Assembly (NCBI GenBank): GCA_004172935.1
Contig: SDZD01000007.1
Coordinates: forward strand, 62,001 to 126,000
Length of the DNA: 64,000 nucleotides
DNA from: a bacterium
GTDB taxonomy: Bacteria > Armatimonadota > Abditibacteriia > Abditibacteriales > Abditibacteriaceae
Direction: 5' to 3'
Part shown: positions 34,308 to 42,716 of the stretch, piece by piece
How the letters are laid out: the number at the start of each line of letters is the position of its first letter
How positions within the stretch are numbered: position 1 is the stretch's first letter
The notes under the pieces: model-generated
The model's database searches: none
Told to the model about the DNA's origin: nothing
What the model saw: only the letters and a program-made list of their open reading frames with translations
Made by a program: the position numbers and the translations under genes

Positions 34308-34778
34308 TCAAGAAGTAATACCTTGCATCCTGACCGCGTGGAAATGACTTTCCGTATCGCCCAGTATGGTCTGGATATAGGCAATTTGCCCGTGATGATG
34401 CACTAAATCAATAACCGGAATCATCATGCACTGTCCGCGCGACATAGTGACGAATCCTAAATTCACCGATTCATCGAAATCGCTCCCATCCAATCCCTTC
34501 AGCCAGTCGGCATAACCAGTAGAGGCGCACACAATCAACTCTTGTGCCTTCGCCCGCGAAGCCGGAGTTTCGACAGCAACAGAGCCAAATTGCCCCCCGG
34601 TGAGCGCCGCCTTCATATTTAGCAAATTCGCCGCTGCCGCACTGGTTATTTCCAGCGCACAAAGCGCTGTAGGAGCGGGCGTGAAACTCAACTGCTCGTC
34701 AGAGAAAAATTCAAGGTTGTGCGCGAAGTTACGACCGAAAAAATCAGCCGTCATAATGAGGGTTTGCAGTGGGTGCAT
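34308..34778 (-). CDS. Second DinB-like protein
   Basis: This 156-residue protein is helical throughout and has the C-terminal PVIDLVHHHGQIAYIQTILGD motif typical of DinB-superfamily members (HxxxQ/H on the last long helix). The first metal-ligand His of the family near residue 50 is not clear, so metal binding is uncertain. It lies 19 bp upstream of the other DinB-like gene in the same direction and may form a heteromeric pair with it. Function unknown. Confidence 0.65.
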   Translation of the reverse strand: MHPLQTLIMTADFFGRNFAHNLEFFSDEQLSFTPAPTALCALEITSAAAANLLNMKAALTGGQFGSVAVETPASRAKAQELIVCASTGYADWLKGLDGSDFDESVNLGFVTMSRGQCMMIPVIDLVHHHGQIAYIQTILGDTESHFHAVRMQGITS

Positions 34779-34882
34779 GGCGTTGAAGCGTTTGCTATTT
34801 GGGGATAGCCGCCAATTGACGGCAAGCAGGACATCTCATTTACATCACGCTTTTTGCCACCTCCCAACTTAGAAATGCCCAC

Positions 34883-34908
34883 GTAGAGGCGAACCTCATG
34901 TTCGCCTT
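34883..34908. repeat. Interspersed palindromic repeat, copy E
   Basis: GTAGAGGCGAACC...GTTCGCC: arms GGCGAAC and GTTCGCC. It directly abuts the stop codon of the metallo-beta-lactamase-fold gene at 34908, a position like that of the copy at the end of ureD. Confidence 0.65.
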
Positions 34909-35630
34909 CAATCATAAAACTCTGGCGAATGCTTCAATGTCGGCCATTGCTCAGCATCATGCCCATGAATAATAAGTCTCACCCCTTCGCGTGCCGCGAT
35001 TTCAGCAAGTTTCCGAGTGCTGGCGCGCGTCGCGGCTTCGTCCTCATCGTTGTCCATAATCATTCGTGTATCGCCGTCCATCATCCCGGCAGTCGGGACG
35101 GCATCAATCGTTAACAGCACTGGCCCCGTATTTGGCAGACGCACCAACACCGATTGGTGACCAATGACATGCCCGCTGGTTTTGATGAGTTCTACTCCCG
35201 GTAGCAGGGTGACATCGCCTTCTATTAGGTGATAGCTCAAATGGTCGGCATTCCAGAACTCACGAGCGCGTTGCGAGCGAGCATGTCCTGCGATGGCCGC
35301 CTCATAATGCTCCAGTTGCGCCACTACTTCGGCATTCACAAACAGTTCATGATTGCCCGCGTGGTCGATGTCGAAATGCGTGCTAACCAGATAATTGATG
35401 TCTTCCGGCTTGAGTCCAATCGAAGCCAAACGGCTGACGATATGGTCTTCCTCGCGCATTTCGACCTGTAATTGCAGCGGCCCTAGAGGGCCGGGAGGAT
35501 TATTGATAAATTCATGCGGTAACCCCGAATCGACCATAACGTTATGGTTGTCAAAGGTTTGGATGAGATAGCCGGGAATGGGAATTCCCAGGGGCTGTAA
35601 CATGCCCAGTTGAAACAGGTAAAGCTTCAC
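34908..35630 (-). CDS. Metallo-beta-lactamase-fold hydrolase, N-acyl homoserine lactonase-like
   Basis: This 240-residue protein has the MBL fold with NYLVSTHFDIDHAGNHELF as its metal motif (HxDxDH instead of HxHxDH, a known variant in this superfamily), a following His in TSGHVIGHQS, LTIDAVPT with the bridging Asp, and a final His in IIHGHDAEQW. Sequence around MVDSGLP and the AHL-lactonase-like spacing suggest that branch, but substrate assignments in the family are unreliable. It has no signal peptide. It is divergent from the GH78 gene across about 170 bp. Confidence 0.8.
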   Translation of the reverse strand: MKLYLFQLGMLQPLGIPIPGYLIQTFDNHNVMVDSGLPHEFINNPPGPLGPLQLQVEMREEDHIVSRLASIGLKPEDINYLVSTHFDIDHAGNHELFVNAEVVAQLEHYEAAIAGHARSQRAREFWNADHLSYHLIEGDVTLLPGVELIKTSGHVIGHQSVLVRLPNTGPVLLTIDAVPTAGMMDGDTRMIMDNDEDEAATRASTRKLAEIAAREGVRLIIHGHDAEQWPTLKHSPEFYD

Positions 35631-35800
35631 AACGCGCCAGGGGGCAAGTGACGCGCCTTAAAATCGACTTGTCAGTACTTTCTCATTCTCGATTCGGCAT
35701 TACCTCAAACCTGTAGTTGGCTTGTCCAACAGAGGAAGAGGGAAGCGGAATTTCCACCGCGAAAAGTTCGCGTTCGGCTTTAAATTTTTTGCTTTTTAAC

Positions 35801-38800
35801 ATGAAAACTATTGTTCTCGCCGCAACACCACTGGCCTTGACTGGAGTAGCGCTACTGGCTCTGAGTGGCGGCCCTGTGCAGGCCCAAACCTCTGCGGCTT
35901 CCATCGCCAATATGCGATGCGAGTATCTGACCAATCCCCTGAGCATCGACGCCACCAAACCACGCCTTAGCTGGACGATTCAGGCCGCAGGTCGCGGCTG
36001 GCGTCAATCCGCCTATCGCCTACAGGTTGCATCCAGCGCCCAAAACTTGGCGCAGGGTAAAGCCGATCTGTGGGATAGCGGGCAAATCAAATCCAACAAA
36101 ACCCTCGGTGTTCGCTATGCCGGAAAACCGATGGGTTCTGGTGCGCGCGCGTTCTGGCGCGTTCAAGTCTGGGACGGAGCTGGCAAGACTTCGCCGTGGA
36201 GCGGAGTAGGGACCTGGGGCCTCGCTCTGCTGCGCCCCACCGACTGGAAAGGCCAATGGATTAGCGCTCCTCTGCCCCGCGATGTGCAGGTAAGTGGCAT
36301 TAAGCTGGCCCCTTCGCCCTTCTTACGCAAAACCTTCGCGCTCACTAAGCCCATCAAGCAGGCCACTCTTTTCGCTACAGCGCGCGGCGTCTATGAACTG
36401 CGCCTCAACGGCTCCAAGGTCGGCAACGAGCTGCTGGCTCCCGGTTGGACCGATTACCAAACCCGTATGCAGTGTCAGGCTTACGATGTCACCAAACAGT
36501 TGAAGCGCGGCCAAAACGCCATCGGCGCTATCATCGGTGATGGTTGGTTCAGTGGCTATGTCGGCTTTGGCGCCCGCCGCGACCACTACGGCACCACCAC
36601 CTCGATACAAGCTCAACTCGATGTCCAGTACACCGATGGCACCCATCAAATCGTCAGCACCGACACTTCGTGGCAGGGAGGCGCTGGCCCCATCCAATAT
36701 TCCGATATGTTACAGGGCGAGTATTATGATGCTCGCAAAGAACAAAACGGTTGGGACACCGCCGACTTCAAAGCAACTGGTTGGAAGAGCGCAATCGTAG
36801 TTGCCGCTCCCAATAATACTGGCCTCGTCGATGTCACCTCTTTTGCCAAAGCCGCCGTCAAAAATGGCGTCTTCTCTCTGCGCGCCAGCAACGACATGGC
36901 GGGCGACCCTGCCTTCAATACCGTGAAACGCATGAAGGTCGATTACACCCTCAATGGTGTGGCTGGTTCACGTACTATTCCCGAAAACCAGACGCTGCAA
37001 TTTGGCAATCCCGGCGATACCCTCGTCATCGTGCGCGCCGATTACGGCGCCGAGCGCAAAGTGCAGGGGCCAGTGAAACTGGTCGGTACTCACGACCCAG
37101 CCATCCGCGTCACGCAGGATGTTAAGCCCATCAAGATCACCGAGCCAACGCCCGGCACCTTCATCTACGATATGGGCCAGAACATGGTCGGCGTCGTGCG
37201 CCTCAAGGTCAATGCTCCTGCTGGCACAGCGGTTAAGATGCGTTTCGCCGAAATGCTCAACCCAGACGGCACCGCTTACACCGCCAACTTGCGTTCGGCC
37301 CGCGCCACCGATACCTACATCACCAAAGGCGGCAGCGTTGAGACTTGGGAGCCGCGCTTCACTTTCCACGGTTTCCGTTACGTCGAAGTCACTGGCTTCC
37401 CCGGACGCCCCGCGCTCGATACCATCACGGGACGAGTCATCGGCTCCGACACCGTAAAGACCGGTAACTTCACCTGCTCTTCGCCGCTTGTCAACCAACT
37501 GCAAAAAAACATCGACTGGGGCCAGCGCGGCAACTTCCTCAGTGTTCCCACCGACTGTCCGCAGCGCGACGAGCGTCTCGGCTGGATGGGCGACGCGCAA
37601 GTCTTCGTGCGCACCGCCACCTACAACCGCGATGTCTCGGCCTTCTTCGAGAAGTGGATGCAGGACGTTGAAGACGGACAGGCTCTCGATGGCGGCTATA
37701 GTGACGTTTCGCCCCGTAAAGTCGATGAAGCCAACGGCGCTCCTGCCTGGGGCGACGCGGGCGTTATCGTGCCTTGGACCGTCTATCAGGCATACGGCGA
37801 CACCGAAATCATCGACCGCCACTGGAACTCGATGGAAAAATGGATGACCTATCTCACCGAGGTCAACCCTGATGGCATTTGGCGGCAACGTCGCGGCAAC
37901 GACTTCGGCGACTGGCTCTCTATTGGCGCCAACACCCCCAAAGACGTTCTCGCCACCGGATATTACGCCTACGATGCCTCCTTGATGGCGAAAATGGCGC
38001 GCGCCACCGGACGCACCGCCGAAGCCGCCAAATACGATGCGCTCTTCCAGCACATCAAAACCGCCTTCAACCGCGAGTTCGTCACTGGCGACGGTCAGAT
38101 CAAAGGCCAGACCCAGACGAGCTATCTCGTCGGATTGAAGTTCAATTTGCTCCCAGAGAACTTGCGGCCGTTGGCTGCCCAGCATCTGGTCGCTGACATC
38201 GCTTCCAAAAACGACCACCTTTCTACAGGCTTTGTCGGCGTGGGCTATCTGTGCCCCACATTGAGCGACACAGGACACAACGAAACCGCCTATAAGCTGT
38301 TGTTGAACGATACCTTCCCTTCGTGGGGCTTCTCCATTCGCCACGGCGCCACCACAATCTGGGAGCGTTGGGATGGCTGGACACCTGATAAGGGCTTCCA
38401 GGATGTCGGCATGAACTCGTTCAACCACTACTCGCTCGGTTCGGTCGGCGAGTGGCTCTACAGCCATGTAGCGGGTATCAGCACCGATCCTCGCTACCCC
38501 GGCTTCGAGCGTATCCTAATCGAACCAACTCCCGGTACTGGCCTGACCTATGCCAACGCGACCTATAACTCGGTACGCGGACGCATCCAAAGCGCTTGGA
38601 AAAAGCAGGGCAACGTGTTGACTCTCGATGTCACCATCCCTGCCAACACCTCGGCTACGGTACGTATTCCCGCCAAAAATGCGGGAGTGGTCAAAGAAGG
38701 CACCGTCCTCGCCTCCAACGCTCCCGGCGTGAAGTTCATGCGTCAGGAAGGCGGCGATACCTTCTTCCAGGTCGGTTCTGGCACCTACAAATTCACAACT

Positions 38801-38812
38801 AACGTGAGTTAG
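35801..38812 (+). CDS. Alpha-L-rhamnosidase, GH78
   Basis: This secreted glycoside hydrolase (about 1,003 residues) releases terminal L-rhamnose. It has a signal peptide (MKTIVLAATPLALTG...GGPVQA), a Bac_rhamnosid N-terminal domain (RCEYLTNPLSIDATKPRLSW), a carbohydrate-binding domain with YELRLNGSKVGNELLAPGWTDY, and the six-hairpin catalytic domain. The latter includes the acidic stretch DCPQRDERLGWMGDAQVF, GVIVPW-type and GATTIWERWDGW blocks, and GMNSFNHYSLGSVGEWLY near its end. I place the start at 35801; the frame is open upstream but the extra residues have no homology. Together with the enzyme at 31386 it suggests use of pectin-like or rhamnose-bearing polymers. There is a small CGCGAA...TTCGCG hairpin just before the start. 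Confidence 0.93.
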   Translation: MKTIVLAATPLALTGVALLALSGGPVQAQTSAASIANMRCEYLTNPLSIDATKPRLSWTIQAAGRGWRQSAYRLQVASSAQNLAQGKADLWDSGQIKSNKTLGVRYAGKPMGSGARAFWRVQVWDGAGKTSPWSGVGTWGLALLRPTDWKGQWISAPLPRDVQVSGIKLAPSPFLRKTFALTKPIKQATLFATARGVYELRLNGSKVGNELLAPGWTDYQTRMQCQAYDVTKQLKRGQNAIGAIIGDGWFSGYVGFGARRDHYGTTTSIQAQLDVQYTDGTHQIVSTDTSWQGGAGPIQYSDMLQGEYYDARKEQNGWDTADFKATGWKSAIVVAAPNNTGLVDVTSFAKAAVKNGVFSLRASNDMAGDPAFNTVKRMKVDYTLNGVAGSRTIPENQTLQFGNPGDTLVIVRADYGAERKVQGPVKLVGTHDPAIRVTQDVKPIKITEPTPGTFIYDMGQNMVGVVRLKVNAPAGTAVKMRFAEMLNPDGTAYTANLRSARATDTYITKGGSVETWEPRFTFHGFRYVEVTGFPGRPALDTITGRVIGSDTVKTGNFTCSSPLVNQLQKNIDWGQRGNFLSVPTDCPQRDERLGWMGDAQVFVRTATYNRDVSAFFEKWMQDVEDGQALDGGYSDVSPRKVDEANGAPAWGDAGVIVPWTVYQAYGDTEIIDRHWNSMEKWMTYLTEVNPDGIWRQRRGNDFGDWLSIGANTPKDVLATGYYAYDASLMAKMARATGRTAEAAKYDALFQHIKTAFNREFVTGDGQIKGQTQTSYLVGLKFNLLPENLRPLAAQHLVADIASKNDHLSTGFVGVGYLCPTLSDTGHNETAYKLLLNDTFPSWGFSIRHGATTIWERWDGWTPDKGFQDVGMNSFNHYSLGSVGEWLYSHVAGISTDPRYPGFERILIEPTPGTGLTYANATYNSVRGRIQSAWKKQGNVLTLDVTIPANTSATVRIPAKNAGVVKEGTVLASNAPGVKFMRQEGGDTFFQVGSGTYKFTTNVS

Positions 38813-38861
38813 TCACCGACTGCGCCTCTCCCCCTCTGCGCGACACGAATATATGGATTGA

Positions 38862-38914
38862 ATGTTGTGATTCTGCTTTAGTAGCCTCTCTGTTTGCGAG
38901 GAGAATCACAACAT
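38862..38914 (+). promoter_or_regulatory. Stem-loop that buries the ribosome site and start codon
   Basis: ATGTTGTGATTCT (38862-38874) is an exact reverse complement of 38902-38914, whose last two bases are the AT of the downstream ATG. Inside the loop CCTC (38885-38888) can pair with GAGG (38898-38901). The only ribosome site, GAGGAGA (38898-38904), and the start codon are thus in paired regions. This could be a translational switch, an RNA thermometer, or a DNA operator dyad. Confidence 0.5.
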
Positions 38915-39287
38915 GACCCCGGAACAGCAACAGCAGTTTGTGAAGGCGCTTTACGAGGCATTCAACAGGCGCGACATCGAGACTGTAATCGCACAAATGC
39001 AGCCCGATGTCGAGTGGGCTAATGGCACGAATGGCGGTCATGTGCATGGCCACGACGCAGTGCGCTCCTATTGGCGAAGGCAGTTCCAGGTCATCGAACC
39101 CCATATGGAGGTGCTACATTTCGATAAAGATGATGAGGGCCGCTTCATCATCACTGTGCGTCAAGTCGTCCGCGATATGGGCGGGCAAGTTCTGCTAGAA
39201 AAGACGCTAGGCCAACGATTCGCCATGAAAGACGGCCTCATTCATCGCTTTGATATTCTCGAACTCCAACCACAAGGAGAGCTATGA
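38913..39287 (+). CDS. SnoaL/NTF2-like domain protein
   Basis: This 124-residue protein shows the nuclear transport factor 2-like cone fold pattern: FVKALYEAFNRRDIETVIAQMQPDVEWANG, GHDAVRSYWRRQFQVIEPHMEVLHFDKDD, and GQRFAMKDGLIHRFDILE. Members are small enzymes or binding proteins with very different substrates. It overlaps the next gene by ATGA, so the pair is translationally coupled, and its start lies in a strong hairpin that may control both. Confidence 0.8.
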   Translation: MTPEQQQQFVKALYEAFNRRDIETVIAQMQPDVEWANGTNGGHVHGHDAVRSYWRRQFQVIEPHMEVLHFDKDDEGRFIITVRQVVRDMGGQVLLEKTLGQRFAMKDGLIHRFDILELQPQGEL

Positions 39288-39778
39288 CGACCATCGAGCG
39301 GGTTTATTTCGCCTTAAAGCTGTTTTCAACTCTGGGGAGTGGCTTGATCGCGGGCGCATTTTTCGCATTTTCGGTTTTCGTGATGAGCGCGCTGGCACGC
39401 CTCCCTGCATCGCAGGGCATGACCGCCATGCAGTCCATCAATATCACCGTTCTCAACCCCATCTTCCTAGGAGTCTTCATGGGCACAGCCCTCAGCTGCC
39501 TCATTCTGGCTGTCAACGCCCTGCTCCGCTGGAGCCAACCCGGCACCGCCTTCCTACTTGCTGCCAGTCTGCTTTACCTCATCGGCACCTTTCTAGTGAC
39601 GGTCATTTTCAACGTCCCTTTGAATGATGCCCTCGCAGCCGCAAAGCCCAACACCCCCGAAGGCGCCCAACTCTGGGCCAAATACCTGAGCCAATGGACG
39701 ATGTGGAACCACGTCCGCACCCTCGCGGCCCTCGCCTCCTTGGCCTCATTCATAATGGCCCTGGTCCGCGCCCCCTAG
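39284..39778 (+). CDS. DUF1772/anthrone oxygenase-like membrane protein
   Basis: This 164-residue protein has four transmembrane helices. NVPLNDAL after the third helix, and the sequence AKYLSQWTMWNHVRTLAALASL, are the two conserved DUF1772 blocks (anthrone oxygenase-like family). The family includes fungal anthrone oxygenases but most bacterial members are uncharacterised. It is coupled to the NTF2-like gene by overlapping ATGA; the pairing of a SnoaL-like protein with a DUF1772 protein suggests action on a shared hydrophobic substrate, which is speculative. Confidence 0.8.
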   Translation: MTTIERVYFALKLFSTLGSGLIAGAFFAFSVFVMSALARLPASQGMTAMQSINITVLNPIFLGVFMGTALSCLILAVNALLRWSQPGTAFLLAASLLYLIGTFLVTVIFNVPLNDALAAAKPNTPEGAQLWAKYLSQWTMWNHVRTLAALASLASFIMALVRAP

Positions 39779-39875
39779 AAAATTCGAGGTAAGGGCAAAA
39801 TCCATTCGCTATAGTTAGAGAAAACAAACGGACCGGGTATGGGCATCGCCAAGTCCATGAGAGATTGTCAGAGTT

Positions 39876-39924
39876 CGGCCCTTCTACCTCTGGGAGAAGG
39901 TGTCGCGGTGCCGGATGAGGGCCG
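39876..39924. repeat. REP-like palindromic repeat upstream of ureF
   Basis: CGGCCC (39876-39881) pairs with GGGCCG (39919-39924), and an inner CCTTCT (39880-39885) pairs with AGAAGG (39895-39900). It is of a different type from the GGGCGAAC family. It accounts for the frame that extends ureF upstream of its true start. Confidence 0.6.
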
Positions 39925-39976
39925 CGTAGCGGTAACTAATTTGTATTCCGACATCAGACTACCCCATCCCAATAAA

Positions 39977-40654
39977 ATGAACCTCGCTCACATCCAACTC
40001 CTCGACTCAGCTCTTCCCACGGGGGCCTTCTCCCACTCTTTCGGCCTCGAAACCCTCGTCCAGTCGGGCCGCATCAAAACCGCCGATGATCTGCGCGAAT
40101 ACACCCACACCATGCTCTTCTGTGCGTGGGCCAGTGGCGATGCGATGGCCGTCAAAGCCGCCTACGAATGGACGCCCCTTCAAAAACATGAAGACCTCTG
40201 GCGCCTTGATAAAGCGATGCACATCGCCCGCACCGCGCGCGAATCCCGCGAGGGCACCCACAAAATTGGCAAGCGCCTCTTCACGCTCGCCCGCACCATC
40301 CACCCCGATCTGAACTGGCAACCCCTCGCCCAGGCTATCGAATCCGCCCACTGCCCCGGTACATTCCCCCTCGTCTACGCTTGGGCCTGCCGCGAACTGA
40401 CCGTTCCCCTCGACATCGCCGCGCAGGGCTTCCTCTACGCCAACCTCAACAGCACCCTCACCAACGCCGTCCGCGCCATGCGCTTGGGCGGCACTCAGGC
40501 CCAAACAATACTCGCCTCAATGCTCCCTCTCATCGCCCCTGCATGGCAACAAAACCAATCCCGCGACCCCTGGAAATTTGCCTACTCCATCCCCGCCACC
40601 GACATCGCCATGATGGAACATGAAACCCTGTACTCCCGCCTCTTCATGTCGTAG
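39977..40654 (+). CDS. ureF: Urease accessory protein UreF
   Basis: The 225-residue protein begins MNLAHIQLLDSALPTGAFSHSFGLETLVQSGRI, the classic UreF N-terminus, and contains SGDAMAVKAAYE and FLYANLNSTLTNAVRAMRLGGTQAQTIL. UreF joins UreD and UreG on apo-urease and gates nickel insertion and lysine carbamylation. The start at 39977 matches the family; the upstream frame from 39839 is intergenic repeat sequence. ureG follows after 202 bp, so it may have a separate promoter. No ureE, the usual nickel chaperone, is present in the window. Confidence 0.93.
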   Translation: MNLAHIQLLDSALPTGAFSHSFGLETLVQSGRIKTADDLREYTHTMLFCAWASGDAMAVKAAYEWTPLQKHEDLWRLDKAMHIARTARESREGTHKIGKRLFTLARTIHPDLNWQPLAQAIESAHCPGTFPLVYAWACRELTVPLDIAAQGFLYANLNSTLTNAVRAMRLGGTQAQTILASMLPLIAPAWQQNQSRDPWKFAYSIPATDIAMMEHETLYSRLFMS

Positions 40655-40856
40655 CCAGCCCAGACCATAAACACCAAAACCTGCAATACTGAAAGCAGTG
40701 AAGGCTTATCTTCTCACTTCTACCCCTCAAATAATTAATATCCTGAATTGATTTTAGCTCCCAAATCATTGATTTCTCGGCCATATTCAATTCGCAATAA
40801 GTTCACTGCGCGGTGAGCTTTAACTAACCACTAAATACTAAGGACTAACAACTACT

Positions 40857-41525
40857 ATGCACATGGGCACAGATCATCATCACGGCGGCTGGGAGCGTCC
40901 CGCCACCCCACGCGATAGGCCGCTTCGTGTCGGCGTCGGTGGCCCCGTCGGTAGCGGCAAAACCGCCCTTGTCGAGCAGCTCTGCAAGCGAATGCGTGAC
41001 CGCTACAGCCTTGCCGTCGTTACCAACGACATCTATACCCGCGAAGATGCCCTCATCCTCACCCGCGCCGAAGCCCTGCCCGAAGAGCGCATCATCGGTG
41101 TCGAAACGGGCGGTTGTCCCCACACCGCCGTTCGCGAAGACGCCTCCATGAACTTCGAGGCCATCGACGAACTCCAGTCCCGTTTCCCCGACCTTCACAT
41201 AGTCTTCATCGAAAGTGGCGGCGATAACCTCGCGGCAGCCTTCTCGCCCGAACTCGCTGACCTCTTTGTCTATATCATTGATGTCGCGCAAGGCGAGAAA
41301 ATCCCCCGCAAAGGTGGCCCCGGCATCATCCAGTCCGATCTGCTCATCATCAACAAAACCGACCTCGCCCCCCACGTTGGCGCTTCGTTGGAAGTCATGC
41401 AGCACGATACCCGTCATCAGCGCGGCGACCGTCCCTTCATGCTATCTAACCTCCGCAGTGGCGAAGGTGCCGACGCCATCGTCCACTGGCTCGAACACCA
41501 ACTCCACGACACTCCCCATCAATGA
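40857..41525 (+). CDS. ureG: Urease accessory GTPase UreG
   Basis: This 222-residue SIMIBI GTPase delivers nickel to urease. It has the P-loop [17 protein letters not shown], switch region [12 protein letters not shown], the metal-binding [13 protein letters not shown] (Cys-Pro-His), [10 protein letters not shown], and INKTDLAP. A short His-rich start (MGTDHHHGG) may help bind nickel in the apparent absence of ureE nearby. It overlaps ureD by ATGA. The 202-bp upstream region has AT-rich stretches that may hold a promoter but no clear boxes. Confidence 0.96.
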   Translation: MHMGTDHHHGGWERPATPRDRPLRVGVGGPVGSGKTALVEQLCKRMRDRYSLAVVTNDIYTREDALILTRAEALPEERIIGVETGGCPHTAVREDASMNFEAIDELQSRFPDLHIVFIESGGDNLAAAFSPELADLFVYIIDVAQGEKIPRKGGPGIIQSDLLIINKTDLAPHVGASLEVMQHDTRHQRGDRPFMLSNLRSGEGADAIVHWLEHQLHDTPHQ

Positions 41526-42349
41526 GTCAGCGAGGAATTACCGGGCGCGTCGTCGCGCAATTCGACGCGCCCGAAGGCCGAACCCGCTTGGCGCACCTCG
41601 CGTGCGTCGCTCCCTTAAAAGTCGCCAAGCCCTTCCCCCGGCCCGATGGCTCGCTCCACATCTGTCTCATGGATGTCTCCCCCGGCCTCTTAGCGGGCGA
41701 TTTCTACGACCTCCAATGGCACCTTGAATCGGGTGCCCATGCCCTCATAACCCATCAGGGCTTCATGCGCGTTCACCCCTCCAATAATGCTCCCACCACC
41801 CACCACCAAACCATCTCCGTCGCCAATGGCGCTCTTCTCGAATACGAAGCCGCCCCCATTCTGCTTTATAAAGACGCCGCCCTCAGAGCCCAAACCACAA
41901 TCGCAGTCGAGCAGGGCGGTACTCTCATTCTCTCCGAGATCATCTGCTCCGGGCGCACAGGACACTCCGAATCATTCGCCTTCGACTCCTATCAAGGCCA
42001 CCTGCAAGCTACTTATAACAACGAGTTAGTCGCCTGGAACTCCACCGACCTGCGCCCCCAACTCCACAACCTGCTCGCCCGTGGCATGTGGGATGGGAAC
42101 ACCCACTGGGCCACCATCCTAATCATCGCCCAAAACGCCGATAAAGCTCTTTTGGAAGCCCTCCGTGCCGAACTCCGCACTATAGAATCCAACGCCCCCG
42201 AAAATAACCCTCTACGCGGTGGTGTCGGCCTATTCCCCCACGCCGTCACCATTACCCTATTAGGCCAACGCGCCTACGACCTTGAACAAGCCGCCCAACG
42301 GCTCCGCACTCAAGCTCAGCAAACTCTAAAAAGCCACACCCATTCGTAG
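41522..42349 (+). CDS. ureD: Urease accessory protein UreD (UreH)
   Basis: This 275-residue protein has features of UreD/Ure[40 protein letters not shown] (described), [32 protein letters not shown], and [17 protein letters not shown]. It acts as the scaffold for the UreD-UreF-UreG complex and a nickel conduit. Its stop codon (TAG, 42347-42349) lies inside an interspersed palindromic repeat (42346-42370), so the last residues may be set by repeat insertion. A hairpin follows (about 42401-42429). Confidence 0.92.
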   Translation: MSQRGITGRVVAQFDAPEGRTRLAHLACVAPLKVAKPFPRPDGSLHICLMDVSPGLLAGDFYDLQWHLESGAHALITHQGFMRVHPSNNAPTTHHQTISVANGALLEYEAAPILLYKDAALRAQTTIAVEQGGTLILSEIICSGRTGHSESFAFDSYQGHLQATYNNELVAWNSTDLRPQLHNLLARGMWDGNTHWATILIIAQNADKALLEALRAELRTIESNAPENNPLRGGVGLFPHAVTITLLGQRAYDLEQAAQRLRTQAQQTLKSHTHS

Positions 42350-42370
42350 AGACGTGCCTCTGAGCATCTT
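42346..42370. repeat. Interspersed palindromic repeat, copy F, spanning the ureD stop
   Basis: GTAGAGACGTGCC then a diverged right arm. It has the same left half as copy C (28596-28620). The TAG of GTAGAG is the ureD stop codon. Confidence 0.6.
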
Positions 42371-42716
42371 TCGTTGTCCGCATAGGCGGGCAGCGAACCC
42401 GGTCGGAGCTTATGACAATAAGCCCGGCCCAACTCTCTCTACCCGTATAAAAATCACTCCCTGTTAACACCAAAAATAGGCTGAAAGAACCCTAAATAAG
42501 CCCTTTTTGGGGGCAAACAGGCTAAAAATCCCCTAATTAATCGGCTAATTTCCGTATTAACGCCATTTTTAACGACTTCCGCGACCTCCTTTTAACGCCA
42601 TTTTTATGGAGTCAAGGCCCAATTCCGCCGAAAATTTTTTGTGGTTCCCGATACCTGTGTGTCTCATGGAGAAGCAGGTTCAGTTCGGTAACACGTGACA
42701 AAAGATTCGAGGCTAC
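42371..42716 (+). promoter_or_regulatory. Long 5' region of the surface-protein cluster
   Basis: This 346-bp gap holds a hairpin after ureD (GGTCGG-A-GCTTAT pairing with ATAAGC-CCGGCC, 42401-42429), an AT-rich block with GGCT-beginning imperfect direct repeats (42478, 42519, 42543), a GCCC-GGGC mini-hairpin near 42500, and two copies of TTAACGCCATTTTT (42557-42570 and 42591-42604). No gene is seen. The second motif copy, extended, recurs upstream of the gene at 46109. It is a good candidate for a regulated promoter and leader. Confidence 0.5.
42590..42612 (+). promoter_or_regulatory. Conserved upstream element, copy 1
   Basis: TTTTAACGCCATTTTTAT followed by GGAGT lies 105 bp before the ATG at 42717. 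An almost identical sequence (one change in the next bases) is at 46005-46027, 82 bp before the ATG at 46109. Conservation between two non-homologous intergenic regions in front of related genes suggests a shared regulatory site. Confidence 0.5.

Noticed and set aside
34908..35630. Missing active-site His in the MBL-fold protein as evidence of inactivity
   Set aside because: HxDxDH in place of HxHxDH is a known variant in this superfamily and the remaining ligands are present.
36968..38467. 499-codon frame antisense to the GH78 gene
   Set aside because: The GH78 protein is clearly real in the other strand; the antisense translation is low in recognisable structure.
39839..39976. Upstream extension of ureF
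   Set aside because: The extension is made of a palindromic repeat and the UreF family begins at the ATG at 39977.
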